A DNA stretch of 64,000 nucleotides from Enhygromyxa salina. GTDB taxonomy: Bacteria > Myxococcota_A > Polyangia > Nannocystales > Nannocystaceae. Made by a program: the position numbers and the translations under genes. The notes below the pieces were generated by a model that was not told the DNA's origin, ran no database searches, and worked only from the letters and a program-made list of their open reading frames with translations. The stretch spans positions 1 to 64,000 of the forward strand of contig NZ_JMCC02000049.1 in NCBI RefSeq assembly GCF_000737335.2, given 5' to 3'. This document shows, one piece after another, positions 1 to 9,400 of this stretch (the first letter of the stretch is position 1; the number at the start of each line of letters is the position of its first letter).

Positions 1-2
1 AG

Positions 3-290
3 CGCAACAGCTTCCTGGGCGAGAAGGCCCACCGAATCGGCAAGCAGGAAGGCCGTGAAGAAGGCCGCGAAGAAGGCCGTGAAGCAGGCCGTGAAGAAGG
101 CCGGCGTGCGCAGCTTCAAGTGCTGCGCCGCGTGCTCGTCGACATCCTCGAGCTGCGCGGGTTCAAGGTCACCGCCGATCACCGCGCACGCCTTCAATCA
201 TGCGACTCCCTCGAGACCCTCGAGGCCTGGTACACAAAAGCCCGCACCCTCCCAACCCACGCCTCGGTCGAGCTGCTATTCGACGCCTGA
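3..290 (+). CDS. C-terminal part of an Rpn-like (recombination-promoting nuclease/putative transposase) protein
   Basis: The reading frame is open from the window edge and ends in TGA at 288-290, so only the last 95 residues are present. They contain a charged Gly-Arg-Glu-Glu repeat (EGREEGREEGREAGREEG), then a short helical domain (RRVLVDILELRGFKVTADHRARL ... LETLEAWYTKA) ending in VELLFDA. An EGR/EGK repeat followed by a small tail with a similar pattern is common at the end of Rpn/PD-(D/E)XK transposase-like proteins. The nuclease domain would lie upstream of the window. The 3' end overlaps the convergent esterase gene by 15 bases. The family call rests on the tail only. Confidence 0.55.
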   Translation, partial: RNSFLGEKAHRIGKQEGREEGREEGREAGREEGRRAQLQVLRRVLVDILELRGFKVTADHRARLQSCDSLETLEAWYTKARTLPTHASVELLFDA

Positions 291-1808
291 TTCGTCCAGC
301 TTGGTCGTCACACGAATCCAGCGGGCCAGCTCCTCTAGCACCGCGGGTTCAATCGTCATCTCGATCATCGCGTACTCGTCAGGCGCCCCAGTGCGCGCCG
401 GCTGAAACAGGTGGTTGAGCCCCGGCAAGAGCACGAACTCCGCCGCGGGGTTGTTAATCAGCGCAGCCTGGATCGGCGCCATGTTCTGCTCGACGTCAAC
501 CTGCAGGTCCATGTCGCCCGCCATGACCAACACCGGCAGCTTCAGCTTGGCGAGCACCGGCGCGGGATCCCACCCCAAGAAGTGCCGAAACCACGGGCTG
601 TTGAGCGCGGTGATCTGGGCCTCGATCGTGGCGTCGAGCTGCTCCGGCGTGGGCTTTTCCGTGCTGGCCTGCTCGTCCACGGCGGCGCGCAGCAGCTTCT
701 CGAGCGCGGCGGGGGCGGTCTCGATCGTGTTCGCCAACACGGCCGCGTGCAGCTTGCGTGCCTCGGCCTCCGCGATCGCAATCGATGCCTCGTCGGCCCC
801 CGACGCGGCCAAGATCAACCGCTGCTGCCGAATGATCACCTCACTGCCGGTCACGCCCGTGCCCGCGAGCATCACGATGAAGTCAATCTGCTCGGGGTGC
901 GCGGAGGCGACGAGCGGAGCGATGACCCCGCCTTCGCTGTGACCGATGAGCCCAACCCGGTCACCGTCGATCTCGGGCCGCGCGGCGACGGCCATCGCCG
1001 CCGCCCAGGTGTCGCTGGCAAAGTCCTCCAGCGTCGCGTTGCTCGGATCCCCGCGCGACTCGCCAAACCCGCGATCGTCGTAGCGCAGCACGGCGATCCC
1101 GTTGCGCGACAGATGATCGGCGATCACCCAAAACGGCTTGTGGTTGGCGATCGTCTCGTCCCGGTCTTGCAGCCCCGAGCCAGAGATCATCACCGCGACC
1201 GGGTGCGGCCCCGGACCCTCGGGGACCGTGAGCGTCGCGGCCAAGCTGACCCCCGGCGCCTCCGGGTTGGGGATCTCGAGCTGCTCGATCGCGTAGGGAA
1301 ACGGCGGCTTGGGTGTCTGCGGGCGCGCGGGGTTGGCGATCGCCGCGAAGTCGTTCGCGTCCGTCGAGGTGATCGTGCACGGAATCTCGGCGCCGCCTTG
1401 CGAGAAGCTGCAGGTTGGCGCGGGGCCGGGAACGATCGTCCAGCTCGCGCCGACAGCCGCGAGCTGCACCTTCATGCTGCCGTCCGCGCCGACCACCGGC
1501 GGCCCCAGCGGCACACCCGAGACCATCTGCGCGGGAATCCACAGCTTGGCGAGCGCGAGTCCGTCGCCGTCGTCGTCGGCCTGGACCCACAGCGCCCACT
1601 CCAGCGTCTGCGCACCCGGGAGCGAGAGCTCGCCGACCCACTGCCCCAGCGTGGCATCGCCCTCGCTCTCAACCTGCGCGGGCGGCTCGTCACTGGGCTT
1701 GCTGCCTTCGGCTTTGGCGTCCGCGGGCTTGCCCTCGCGGGGCGGCTCTGACTTGCAGGACGCCAGGGCAAGAAGACCCATGAAGCACAGCGGGAGCAGC
1801 CTTCGCAT
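276..1808 (-). CDS. alpha/beta-hydrolase (dienelactone hydrolase/S33-like esterase) lipoprotein
   Basis: A 510-residue lipoprotein. The ATG at 1808 begins MRRLLPLCFMGLLALASC, a lipoprotein signal ending in a Cys lipobox; the open frame continues upstream to 3386 but that part is antisense to speA and is not coding. An acidic/Ser linker and an N-terminal beta-rich domain of about 150 residues precede an alpha/beta hydrolase. Visible catalytic elements are the nucleophile elbow GHSEGG, the Asp in VMAGDMDLQVD and the His in PGLNHLFQPA. MISGSGLQDRDE fits the oxyanion region of S33/dienelactone-hydrolase-like esterases. Substrate is unknown; the product probably sits on the periplasmic face of a membrane. 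It is transcribed away from speA. Confidence 0.85.
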   Translation of the reverse strand: MRRLLPLCFMGLLALASCKSEPPREGKPADAKAEGSKPSDEPPAQVESEGDATLGQWVGELSLPGAQTLEWALWVQADDDGDGLALAKLWIPAQMVSGVPLGPPVVGADGSMKVQLAAVGASWTIVPGPAPTCSFSQGGAEIPCTITSTDANDFAAIANPARPQTPKPPFPYAIEQLEIPNPEAPGVSLAATLTVPEGPGPHPVAVMISGSGLQDRDETIANHKPFWVIADHLSRNGIAVLRYDDRGFGESRGDPSNATLEDFASDTWAAAMAVAARPEIDGDRVGLIGHSEGGVIAPLVASAHPEQIDFIVMLAGTGVTGSEVIIRQQRLILAASGADEASIAIAEAEARKLHAAVLANTIETAPAALEKLLRAAVDEQASTEKPTPEQLDATIEAQITALNSPWFRHFLGWDPAPVLAKLKLPVLVMAGDMDLQVDVEQNMAPIQAALINNPAAEFVLLPGLNHLFQPARTGAPDEYAMIEMTIEPAVLEELARWIRVTTKLDESGVE

Positions 1809-1895
1809 CTGCAGTGGATACCGAGGCCGTGCACGACGCGCAACACCCGTGACCCGGCTTGCGGTGCGACCACGCAAATGTGGTATCCCGCCGGC

Positions 1896-3881
1896 ATGGC
1901 CGAGCCCGAGCCCACCGGTGTGAGCCCCGATGCGTCCAAGGTCAGCGAAGCGCCGGCCAACACCCGCGCGTTCAAGTCGTGGGCGCTCGAGAACTCGCTC
2001 AAGCGCTACGGCGCGGACAAGTGGGGCCAGGGCTTCTTGTCGGTCAACAGCGAGGGCCACCTCGTGTTTCGAGCGCCCGGCCTCCCCGAGGTGGATCTGC
2101 ACAAGCTGGTGTTGCTGCTGCGCGAGCGAGGCATCCACACGCCGGTCGTGGTCCGGTTCCCAAGCATGATCGTGGAGTCGATGCAGCGGCTCCACGATGC
2201 ATTTATCCACGCCGCCGCCGAAGCGGAGTTCACGGGCGCGCACATTGGCATGTACCCGCTCAAGGTCAACCAACGCCGCAGCGTGGTCGAGACCGTCGTC
2301 GCGGCCCGCGAGCAGTGCAGCTACGGGCTCGAGGCCGGGTCCAAGCCCGAGCTGTTGATGGCGATGGCGCAGCCGGTCGTGCCGGGGACCCCGCTGATCT
2401 GCAACGGCTACAAGGACCGAGAGTTCATGCGCTTGGCCTACCACGCGGCGGAGCTCGGCCATGAGGTCGTGATCGTGCTCGAGAGCCTGCGGGAGGTCCG
2501 GCGCTTCCTCGATGTGGGTGAGGAGCAAGACTGGATGGCGACGCCGCTGATCGGCACCCGCGCCAAGCTCTACAGTCGTGGCAGCGGTCGCTGGCAGAGC
2601 TCTGGCGGCGAGCTGGCCAAGTTCGGCCTGACCACCAACGAGATCCTCGAGGTCGTGCGCCAGCTCGAAGAAGCAGGGCAGATCGACAAATTCGCGCTGC
2701 TGCACTTTCACATCGGCTCGCAGATCACCCAGATCAAGCGGATCAAGACGGCCGTGCGCGAGGGCGTACGGATCTGGTCGGCCCTGCGCCCGCGCTGTCC
2801 CGGGCTGCGCTACATCGACCTCGGCGGCGGCGTTGGCATTGACTACGACGGCAGCCGCACTTCGTATCCAAGCTCGGCCAACTACTCGGTCGAGGAGTAC
2901 GCCAGCCAGGTCGTGTTCGAGATCAGCGAGGTCGTCACCGAGCTCGAGCTCCCGCCGCCAACGATCGTGACCGAGAGCGGCCGCGTGCTCACGGCCAAGC
3001 ACGCGGTCTCGATCGCGGATCTGCGCGAGGTCCAAGGCGAGCTGCTGCCAGTCCCGGACCCGTCCGAGCACGAAGACCGACTGATCACCGAGCTGCGCGA
3101 GACCCTCAACGGGATCACCGTCAAGAACATCGAGGAGTACTTCCACGACGCCGTGGACTTTCGTGACGAGGCGCTGCAGCTGTTCTCGCGCGGGTATCTG
3201 AGCCTCGAGGACCGCGCCAGCGCCGAGGGCTTGTTTCACCGGGTCCGCCTGGCCTGCGAGCGGCTGCTGCCGCAGCTCGAGCACCCGCCCGAAGAGATCG
3301 TCAACTTCCTCAACCGCGCGCAGGTCAAGTACCTCGCCAATTTTTCGATCTTCCAGTCGCTGCCCGACACCTGGAGCATCGATCAAGTGTTCCCGGCGGC
3401 GCCGCTGTCAGGTCACGGCCACGTGCCGCGACTCAACGCAGAGATCGTCGACATCACCTGCGACAGCGACGGCTGCATCAAGACCTTCGCCCACCCAGAC
3501 GACAACTTGAAGTCGCTGCCGCTGCACGAGCCACCCGCGCGCGGCGGCGAGCCCTACTTCTTGGGCTTCTTCATGACCGGGGCCTACCAAGACAGCCTGG
3601 CCAACGTCCACAACCTGTTTGGGCGGTGTCATGAGGTGATCGTGCGCCGGGCTGACGAAGAGGGCGTGATCATGGGCAGCCAAGGGATCGACTACGACGA
3701 GCACGTGTGGCTCGAGGTCAAGACCGGGTACTCCGTCCAGGATGTGCTTGGGGAGATGGACTATGACGTGGACTCGATCACCCAGCTGATCCGGGATCGG
3801 CACCTTGGAAAAGAGACGACCCTGGGCCAGCCCTGGGCGATGGGGGTGCTTCAAGAGTACCCCTACTTGGTGCGAACGTAG
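1896..3881 (+). CDS. speA: biosynthetic arginine decarboxylase
   Basis: A PLP-dependent fold-III enzyme converting arginine to agmatine, the first step of the agmatine route to putrescine and spermidine. About 661 residues, the usual length for SpeA. The N-terminal barrel has the PLP-lysine motif YPLKVNQ, then GLEAGSKPEL, the phosphate-binding segment LLHFHIGSQ and the Gly-rich DLGGGVGIDYDG. The C-terminal part has the CDSDGCIK active-site loop. I chose the ATG at 1896 (MAEPEPTG); an in-frame ATG at 1878 would add six residues and neither has a convincing Shine-Dalgarno. Upstream is the divergent esterase gene; downstream is a convergent gene 5 bases away. Confidence 0.95.
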   Translation: MAEPEPTGVSPDASKVSEAPANTRAFKSWALENSLKRYGADKWGQGFLSVNSEGHLVFRAPGLPEVDLHKLVLLLRERGIHTPVVVRFPSMIVESMQRLHDAFIHAAAEAEFTGAHIGMYPLKVNQRRSVVETVVAAREQCSYGLEAGSKPELLMAMAQPVVPGTPLICNGYKDREFMRLAYHAAELGHEVVIVLESLREVRRFLDVGEEQDWMATPLIGTRAKLYSRGSGRWQSSGGELAKFGLTTNEILEVVRQLEEAGQIDKFALLHFHIGSQITQIKRIKTAVREGVRIWSALRPRCPGLRYIDLGGGVGIDYDGSRTSYPSSANYSVEEYASQVVFEISEVVTELELPPPTIVTESGRVLTAKHAVSIADLREVQGELLPVPDPSEHEDRLITELRETLNGITVKNIEEYFHDAVDFRDEALQLFSRGYLSLEDRASAEGLFHRVRLACERLLPQLEHPPEEIVNFLNRAQVKYLANFSIFQSLPDTWSIDQVFPAAPLSGHGHVPRLNAEIVDITCDSDGCIKTFAHPDDNLKSLPLHEPPARGGEPYFLGFFMTGAYQDSLANVHNLFGRCHEVIVRRADEEGVIMGSQGIDYDEHVWLEVKTGYSVQDVLGEMDYDVDSITQLIRDRHLGKETTLGQPWAMGVLQEYPYLVRT

Positions 3882-3886
3882 AGCTG

Positions 3887-6292
3887 TCAGTCCAGTTGGG
3901 CGAGCGCCGCGGCCAGCAGCTGATCTTCGTTGGCCCGGATGCCCGCGATCGTGGGCTCGGTCGGCACGCTCGGCGCCACGCCAACGCCCCACAGCTCGCC
4001 GCCGTCTTCACGGCGCAGCTCGCTGGCGGTGAAGCGCAGCTGCCAGCCGCCGGGCAGCCACAGCTGCGCGACTTCACCAAGATCACCGGCGCTGGTGCTG
4101 CCAATGATCGGCGCCCCGATCAGCTCGAAGCCAAGCAGCTCGAGCTCCGCGCGGCCGCGGGTGCGGCTGTCGGCGAGCACCACGACCGGGCAGCGGACGG
4201 TGGGTCCGTCTGGATCCACGCTGCGGGTGCCCGCGCGCTCGAGGGGCAGCTGCGCGTGATCGTTGGGACCCGCGGGGACCCGCTCGGTCGCGATCGTGCG
4301 GGGCTTGCCAACGAAGTGCGCCAGCAGTGACGCGCGGGGATCCGCGAGCTGCCCGCGAAGATCGATGATCACCCCCTTGGCCTTGCGAAGCCGCCGCGCG
4401 ACGCTGCCCAGCCGCCGCGTCCGGGTTGGATCGACGTACCACAGGCCGTCCGCGAGCTGCTCGATCGCGGCCTCCGGTCGCGGATCCATGCGCTCCGCTC
4501 GGTCGCTGCGAACATCTGCGTGAGCGCTGGAGATGAGGTCCTGCTCGCCAGACTCACCCGCGCGCACGAGGCTGAGCTCGACCGTCGCGCCGCGCTCACG
4601 CCGATCGAACAGCCGCGCGACCGCCCGCTCGATCCCCGCGCTGGCGTTGGCGGCCGGCGTGCGGACCAACTCGGTCGCGATCAGCTCGTCGATCGCAACC
4701 CCATCGATCGCGGTCACGACATCACCAGGCCGAATCGAGTCCCACGCCGAGCCACACACGACAACGCGCTCTTCGACCCAGCGCAGCGACACCTGTGGGA
4801 CCCAGCGCCGCGCGGCCTTGCCAGATTCGACGAGGACCTCGCCGTTGCCGTCGCCAAACTGCGCGAGCATCGACTCGAGGGTTGCGTGAAGCGTCAGCGG
4901 CGAGTCGTCCTCTGCGACCGCGCACATGGCCTCGATCAAGCGCTGGCGGGCGTCGGCGACCCGCGCGGCGTGGGGGTAGAAGTGGCGAAGCCCCGTCCAA
5001 GTCCGCATCACGACGAGCAGCCGCGTGGCCCGGTCTCGCAGGTCGTAGTCCCACGCGCGGCGCTCATCGAACACGGGCGCTGGCTCGAGCTCGCCAGACT
5101 CGGGCAGCGTGTGTCCGTTGCGAGTCCACAGCGCCGTGGGGACCAGGCTGCTGATCCCACGACCGAGCTCGAGCAGCGCAGGCGCACCCGGAGCGAGGGG
5201 CCGGTAGCTGTCGCCGTCGCAGCGCGAGCATGGCTGCGGTTCGTCACGCTTGCGCTTGGCGGGCGAGCACGAGGCTTTCGTCTGTGGTCGGCGTTGGATC
5301 CGACGCGCGCAGCCGGGATCGCTGGGTAGACCTTCGGCGTAGCCGCGGCGGTGCCACTGCGTGATCGTCAGATCTTCGCCTTCGGCGAACAGAGCATCGG
5401 ACAGCGGCGGGCGATCCTCTCGCTCACTGGCGTCAGCCTCGGACTTGGGCGGCTCGGGCTTGGGCGCTTCGTCATCACCGGTCTCGCCCTCGTCACCGGT
5501 CTCGCCCTCGTCACCGGTCTCGCCCTCGTCACCGGTCTCGTCGTCATCACCGGTCTCGCCCTCGTCACCGGTCTCGCCCTCGTCACCGGTCTCGGCCTTC
5601 TCGGCCTTCTCAGCCTCCTCGGTCTTCTCTGCCTGCGCCGCCGTCTCCGCCTGCTCGGCCGCCGCGTCGCGCTCTTCCGCCTCGGCCTTCGCCGCGTCCT
5701 CGGCCGCCGCGTCGCGCTCTTCCGCCTCGGCCTTCGCCGCGTCCTCGGCTCGCTTGCGATCGCTCGCGCCCCCCGCCGTGGTCCGCGCAGGCGGTCCAGA
5801 CCGTCCGGTCCCCAACCGGCCGTGGCTCTTGTCCGCTGGCGGTCGGGCCCGCTCGCTCGATACAGCGCCACTCTCCTCCCCCACCGCGTCTTCATCGCGA
5901 CACGCCGGCTCATCGAGCGCCGCGTCCTCGGCTTGCTGGTCGAGCTTCACGCTTCGCCAGACCACCACGGTAGGGGCGACCTCGCCCATCAGCCCGCGCA
6001 ACCCTTCGGCCAACTCGACGCGGCTGTTCGCGGCCTCGATCGCACGGATCCCAGCGAGCAACATCGGCTCCCATTCGCACGCCTGGGCCTCGTCACTGGG
6101 ATGTAGCCAGCGGACAGCGCTGCCGAGCTCGGCCAGCGCGATGAGGTTTTCCGCGCCGCGCTGATGGAGCACCCGCGCGGACTCGGGGCCACTGTCGGGA
6201 AGCTGCGTGGGTTGTGGGCGTGCGCAAGCGGCCGCCAACGCCGTCGTGCTGGTCCACAGCCAGGTTCGACGCGAGATGGGGGGGCGACGCAC
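3887..6292 (-). CDS. Tat-type lipoprotein with S41 peptidase-like (PDZ plus tail-specific protease) fold, catalytic residues replaced
   Basis: 801 residues from a GTG start. The N terminus (SRRTWLWTSTTALAAAC) looks like a twin-arginine signal with a lipobox Cys at about 23. Residues ~180-230 are an Ala/Glu/Lys-rich helix containing two copies of RAEDAAKAEAEERDAA-type sequence; ~234-275 are TGDEGE repeats. Residues ~410-800 look like an S41 peptidase: helical start (LRHFYPHAARV), LAQFGDGN at 477-483, PDZ-like segment (~500-580, IRPGDVVTAIDGV), VIIDLRG at 641-647 and the nucleophile region VVVLADSRTRGRAELELLG at 703-721. The family's His after Asp-Gly is Asn483, and the Ser expected before AAE-type residues is Gly713. 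It is probably a non-catalytic binding or scaffold protein. Family assignment is by motif; inactivity is inferred. Confidence 0.7.
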   Translation of the reverse strand: MRRPPISRRTWLWTSTTALAAACARPQPTQLPDSGPESARVLHQRGAENLIALAELGSAVRWLHPSDEAQACEWEPMLLAGIRAIEAANSRVELAEGLRGLMGEVAPTVVVWRSVKLDQQAEDAALDEPACRDEDAVGEESGAVSSERARPPADKSHGRLGTGRSGPPARTTAGGASDRKRAEDAAKAEAEERDAAAEDAAKAEAEERDAAAEQAETAAQAEKTEEAEKAEKAETGDEGETGDEGETGDDDETGDEGETGDEGETGDEGETGDDEAPKPEPPKSEADASEREDRPPLSDALFAEGEDLTITQWHRRGYAEGLPSDPGCARRIQRRPQTKASCSPAKRKRDEPQPCSRCDGDSYRPLAPGAPALLELGRGISSLVPTALWTRNGHTLPESGELEPAPVFDERRAWDYDLRDRATRLLVVMRTWTGLRHFYPHAARVADARQRLIEAMCAVAEDDSPLTLHATLESMLAQFGDGNGEVLVESGKAARRWVPQVSLRWVEERVVVCGSAWDSIRPGDVVTAIDGVAIDELIATELVRTPAANASAGIERAVARLFDRRERGATVELSLVRAGESGEQDLISSAHADVRSDRAERMDPRPEAAIEQLADGLWYVDPTRTRRLGSVARRLRKAKGVIIDLRGQLADPRASLLAHFVGKPRTIATERVPAGPNDHAQLPLERAGTRSVDPDGPTVRCPVVVLADSRTRGRAELELLGFELIGAPIIGSTSAGDLGEVAQLWLPGGWQLRFTASELRREDGGELWGVGVAPSVPTEPTIAGIRANEDQLLAAALAQLD

Positions 6293-6430
6293 CGCGGGAT
6301 TGTCGTGGAAGACCCTGCCCGGAGCAACCGCGACCCCTTCACCTTTGCGCCAGAACCAGCGGCGGCATCACCGGGGCCGCGAAGCTTCATGTAGCCTAGT
6401 CGTCGCGCGCGGGGGCGTGGACAGATCAAG

Positions 6431-9400
6431 ATGGGTGTACCGATCGACGGGTATTCGAGCGCGAAGCTGCTGCGATCGTCGCGACTCACCCGGACGTACG
6501 CAGCGACTCGAGCAGATGGCGTTGAAGTCGTCGCCAAGGTCTTCGACCTCGATCACGACGACAACGACGCGCGGGCAGCGTACGAGCTAGACAGGATCCG
6601 CCGCCTCGATCTCGACGGGGTCGTGCCCGCGATCGGGCTCGAGCGCGTCGATGATCAGCTGGTCGTGCTGTTCGAGCGCGTGTTGGGCAGCGACCTCGAC
6701 GAGTTCTGCGACAAGCAGCCGCTCGCGCTCGACACCTTCATGCCGATCGCGCGCCGCTTGGTCGAGACCGTCGCGCGGATCCACGCGCACCACCTGATTC
6801 ACGGCGACATCAAGCCCGCCAACGTGATCATCGACCAGGACGGCGGCGGCGTGTTCTTGGCGGAGCTTGGCATCTCGAGCTTGAGCGCGCGTGACCGTGA
6901 CTTCGACGATCCGCGGACCTTGGCGCTCACGCTCCCGTACCTCTCGCCCGAGCACAGCGGGCGGACCCGCGACCGACTCGACGCACGCAGCGATCTCTAC
7001 TCGCTCGGGGCAACCTTCTACGCGCTGCTGACGGGGAGCCCGCCGTTCGGGAGCGAGCGCGGTCTCGACTTGATCTACGCGCACTTGGCCGAGGCCCCCG
7101 AGCGGGTCCGGGTGCGTCAGCCGATGTTGCCCGAGTCGCTCTCGCGGGTGGTCATGAAGCTGCTGGAGAAGGCGCCCGAGCGTCGCTATCAGAGCGCCCA
7201 CGGGCTGCTCCGCGATCTCGAGCGCGTCAAGCAGCTGCTGGACTCGGGCGACGGTGATCAGGTGTTCGAGCTGGGTCTCGACGACTGCCCCGGTCAGCTC
7301 AGGGCGCCCCGGCGCCTGCACGGACGCGAGCGAGAGCACGCTCTGTTGCTCGCCCAGCTCGACCACGCGAACCGCCAGACCAAGCCGCGCCTGATCCTGA
7401 TCGGTGGTCCGCCGGGGATCGGCAAGTCGGCGCTGGCCAGCACGCTCGAGCCCGAGACCCTGCGTCGCCGCGGGCAAGTCGGCCGCGGACGGTTTGAGCT
7501 CAGCCGCCAGCGGTTCCCCTACTCGGGCTGGATTCAGGCGCTCGACGGCGTGCTCGAGCAGCTGCTCACCGGCTCGCGCGAGCAACTCGACGCGTGGCGC
7601 CACCGACTTGGCGCCCGGCTTGGCCGGCTCGCCTCGGTGCTCAGCGAGCTGCTCCCCAACCTCGAGTCGGTGCTCGGCGAGCTCGCGCCCGCGCCCCCGA
7701 GCGTCGGCGCCCGCGAGACCCAAAACCGGCTGCAGCTCGCGGTCGCACGCTTGCTCGCGGGCCTCAGCGCGGTCGGCCCGCTGACGCTGATCCTCGATGA
7801 CCTCCACGCCGCCGACCAGAGCAGCCTCGAGCTGCTCTGGGCCCTGCTCGACGGCAGCGATTGTGGTGGGGTCTTGGTGCTCGGCACCTACCGCGTGGAC
7901 CAGCTGGGAGCGCAACCCAGGCTCGCCGGGCTGTTCGACCGCCTGCAGCTCGACACCGGCTCGGCGCCGCGCTTCGATCAGCTGGCGGGGCGCAGGCTGG
8001 AGCTCCGACCCGTCCCGGATCAGGCAGTCGTGCAGATCATCCGCGATCTGCTTGGCGTCGAAGACCTCGAGCTCGCCGCCGAGGTCACGCGCAGGACCCA
8101 CAACAACCCGCACTTCGTGCTGCAATTCCTCGAGCACCTCACGCGCACGGGCTTGCTGGCGCACCGCGGCGGGCGTTGGAGCTGGGACCGCGACGCGCTC
8201 GGCCAGGCCGAGCTCCCGAGTGACGCGCTCGAGATCGCCCGGGCGCGCGTCGACGGGCAGCTCGACCCAAGCTGTTGCGAGCTGCTGCGCGCGGCCGCCT
8301 GCATCGGCGCGTGCTTTGATCTGCGCAGCCTCGAGCTCACGACCCAGCGCGATCGGGGCGAGCTGCTGCCGCTGCTGTCGCAGCTCGTCGCCGAGGGGCT
8401 GATCGTCAGCGAGCGACATGGCTATCGGTTCAGCCACGAGGACCTGCATGCAGTCGCGGCCGCCGCCGTCCCCCCCGAAGCACGACGACAGATCCGCTGG
8501 AGGATCGGCAAGGCCGCCCTGGACCAGCTCGACAGCACCCCCGAGCAGATCCCCAGTAGCGAGACCCTGTACACCCTCGTGGATCACCTCGACGCCGGTC
8601 TGGATATCGACTCGCTGTCGCCCGGTGAGCGCGAGCGTGTGGCGCAGCTCAATCTCGAAGCGGGCCAGCGCGCCCTCGCGGCCGCATCACACGGGCCGGC
8701 GCTGCGCTACCTCGAGCTCGCGGCCACGTTGATCGCGGACCGGGTGGGCGAGCTCCGCGAGTGGGCGCGCGTGTCTCGAGGTCTGCGCGTGGGCGCGGCC
8801 GGGACCGCCCATGGTGGGCTGGTGTTCGAGATCCACTACGCCCGCGCAGAGGCGCTCTCGTTGATCGGCGAGCCAGACGCGGCCGAGGCCGCGTTCAACG
8901 AGCTGCTCGACTGGCCGCTGAGCATGGGCGATTACGGCCGCACGCTCGCGGGTCGCGTGAAGCTGTTGACCCTGCAAGAGCGCAGCGCCGAGGCGGTGGC
9001 CTTGGCCCACGTGGGTCTGCGCCGCTGCGGCTACAAAGTCAGCGACAAGCCCAGCGCGCTGGTGTTGCTGCTGGCGATCGGCCGGGCGTGGTTCAGCCTG
9101 CGACGACGCAGCACCGAGTCGCTGTTGTCGATGCCAAGCGCGACGGATCCAAGCGCGTGCGCGGCGATGGAGATCCTCGCGGCCACCGGCCCGGCCGCGT
9201 ACGTGCGTGATCCCAAGCTGTTCATGCTGTTGAGCACCCACCACATGAAGTTGGTCTTGCGCCACGGCAACCACACGACGGCGCCGGTCGCCCTGGCTCA
9301 GGTCGCGCTGGCGATCGCCACCGTGTTGCGACGATCCCACGAGGCCGCGCGCCTGGCCGACACCGCGGTGGCCATGTGCGACGACATCGATCATCCAGAC

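Noticed and set aside
1809..3386. Upstream extension of the esterase frame by more than 500 codons
   Set aside because: It is antisense to speA and lacks family sequence; the lipoprotein signal at 1808 sets the true start.
5470..5600. Repeat tract on the plus strand encoding a hydrophobic Val-Thr-Gly-Leu-Ala-Leu array
   Set aside because: It is the antisense reading of the TGDEGE linker of the S41-like protein.
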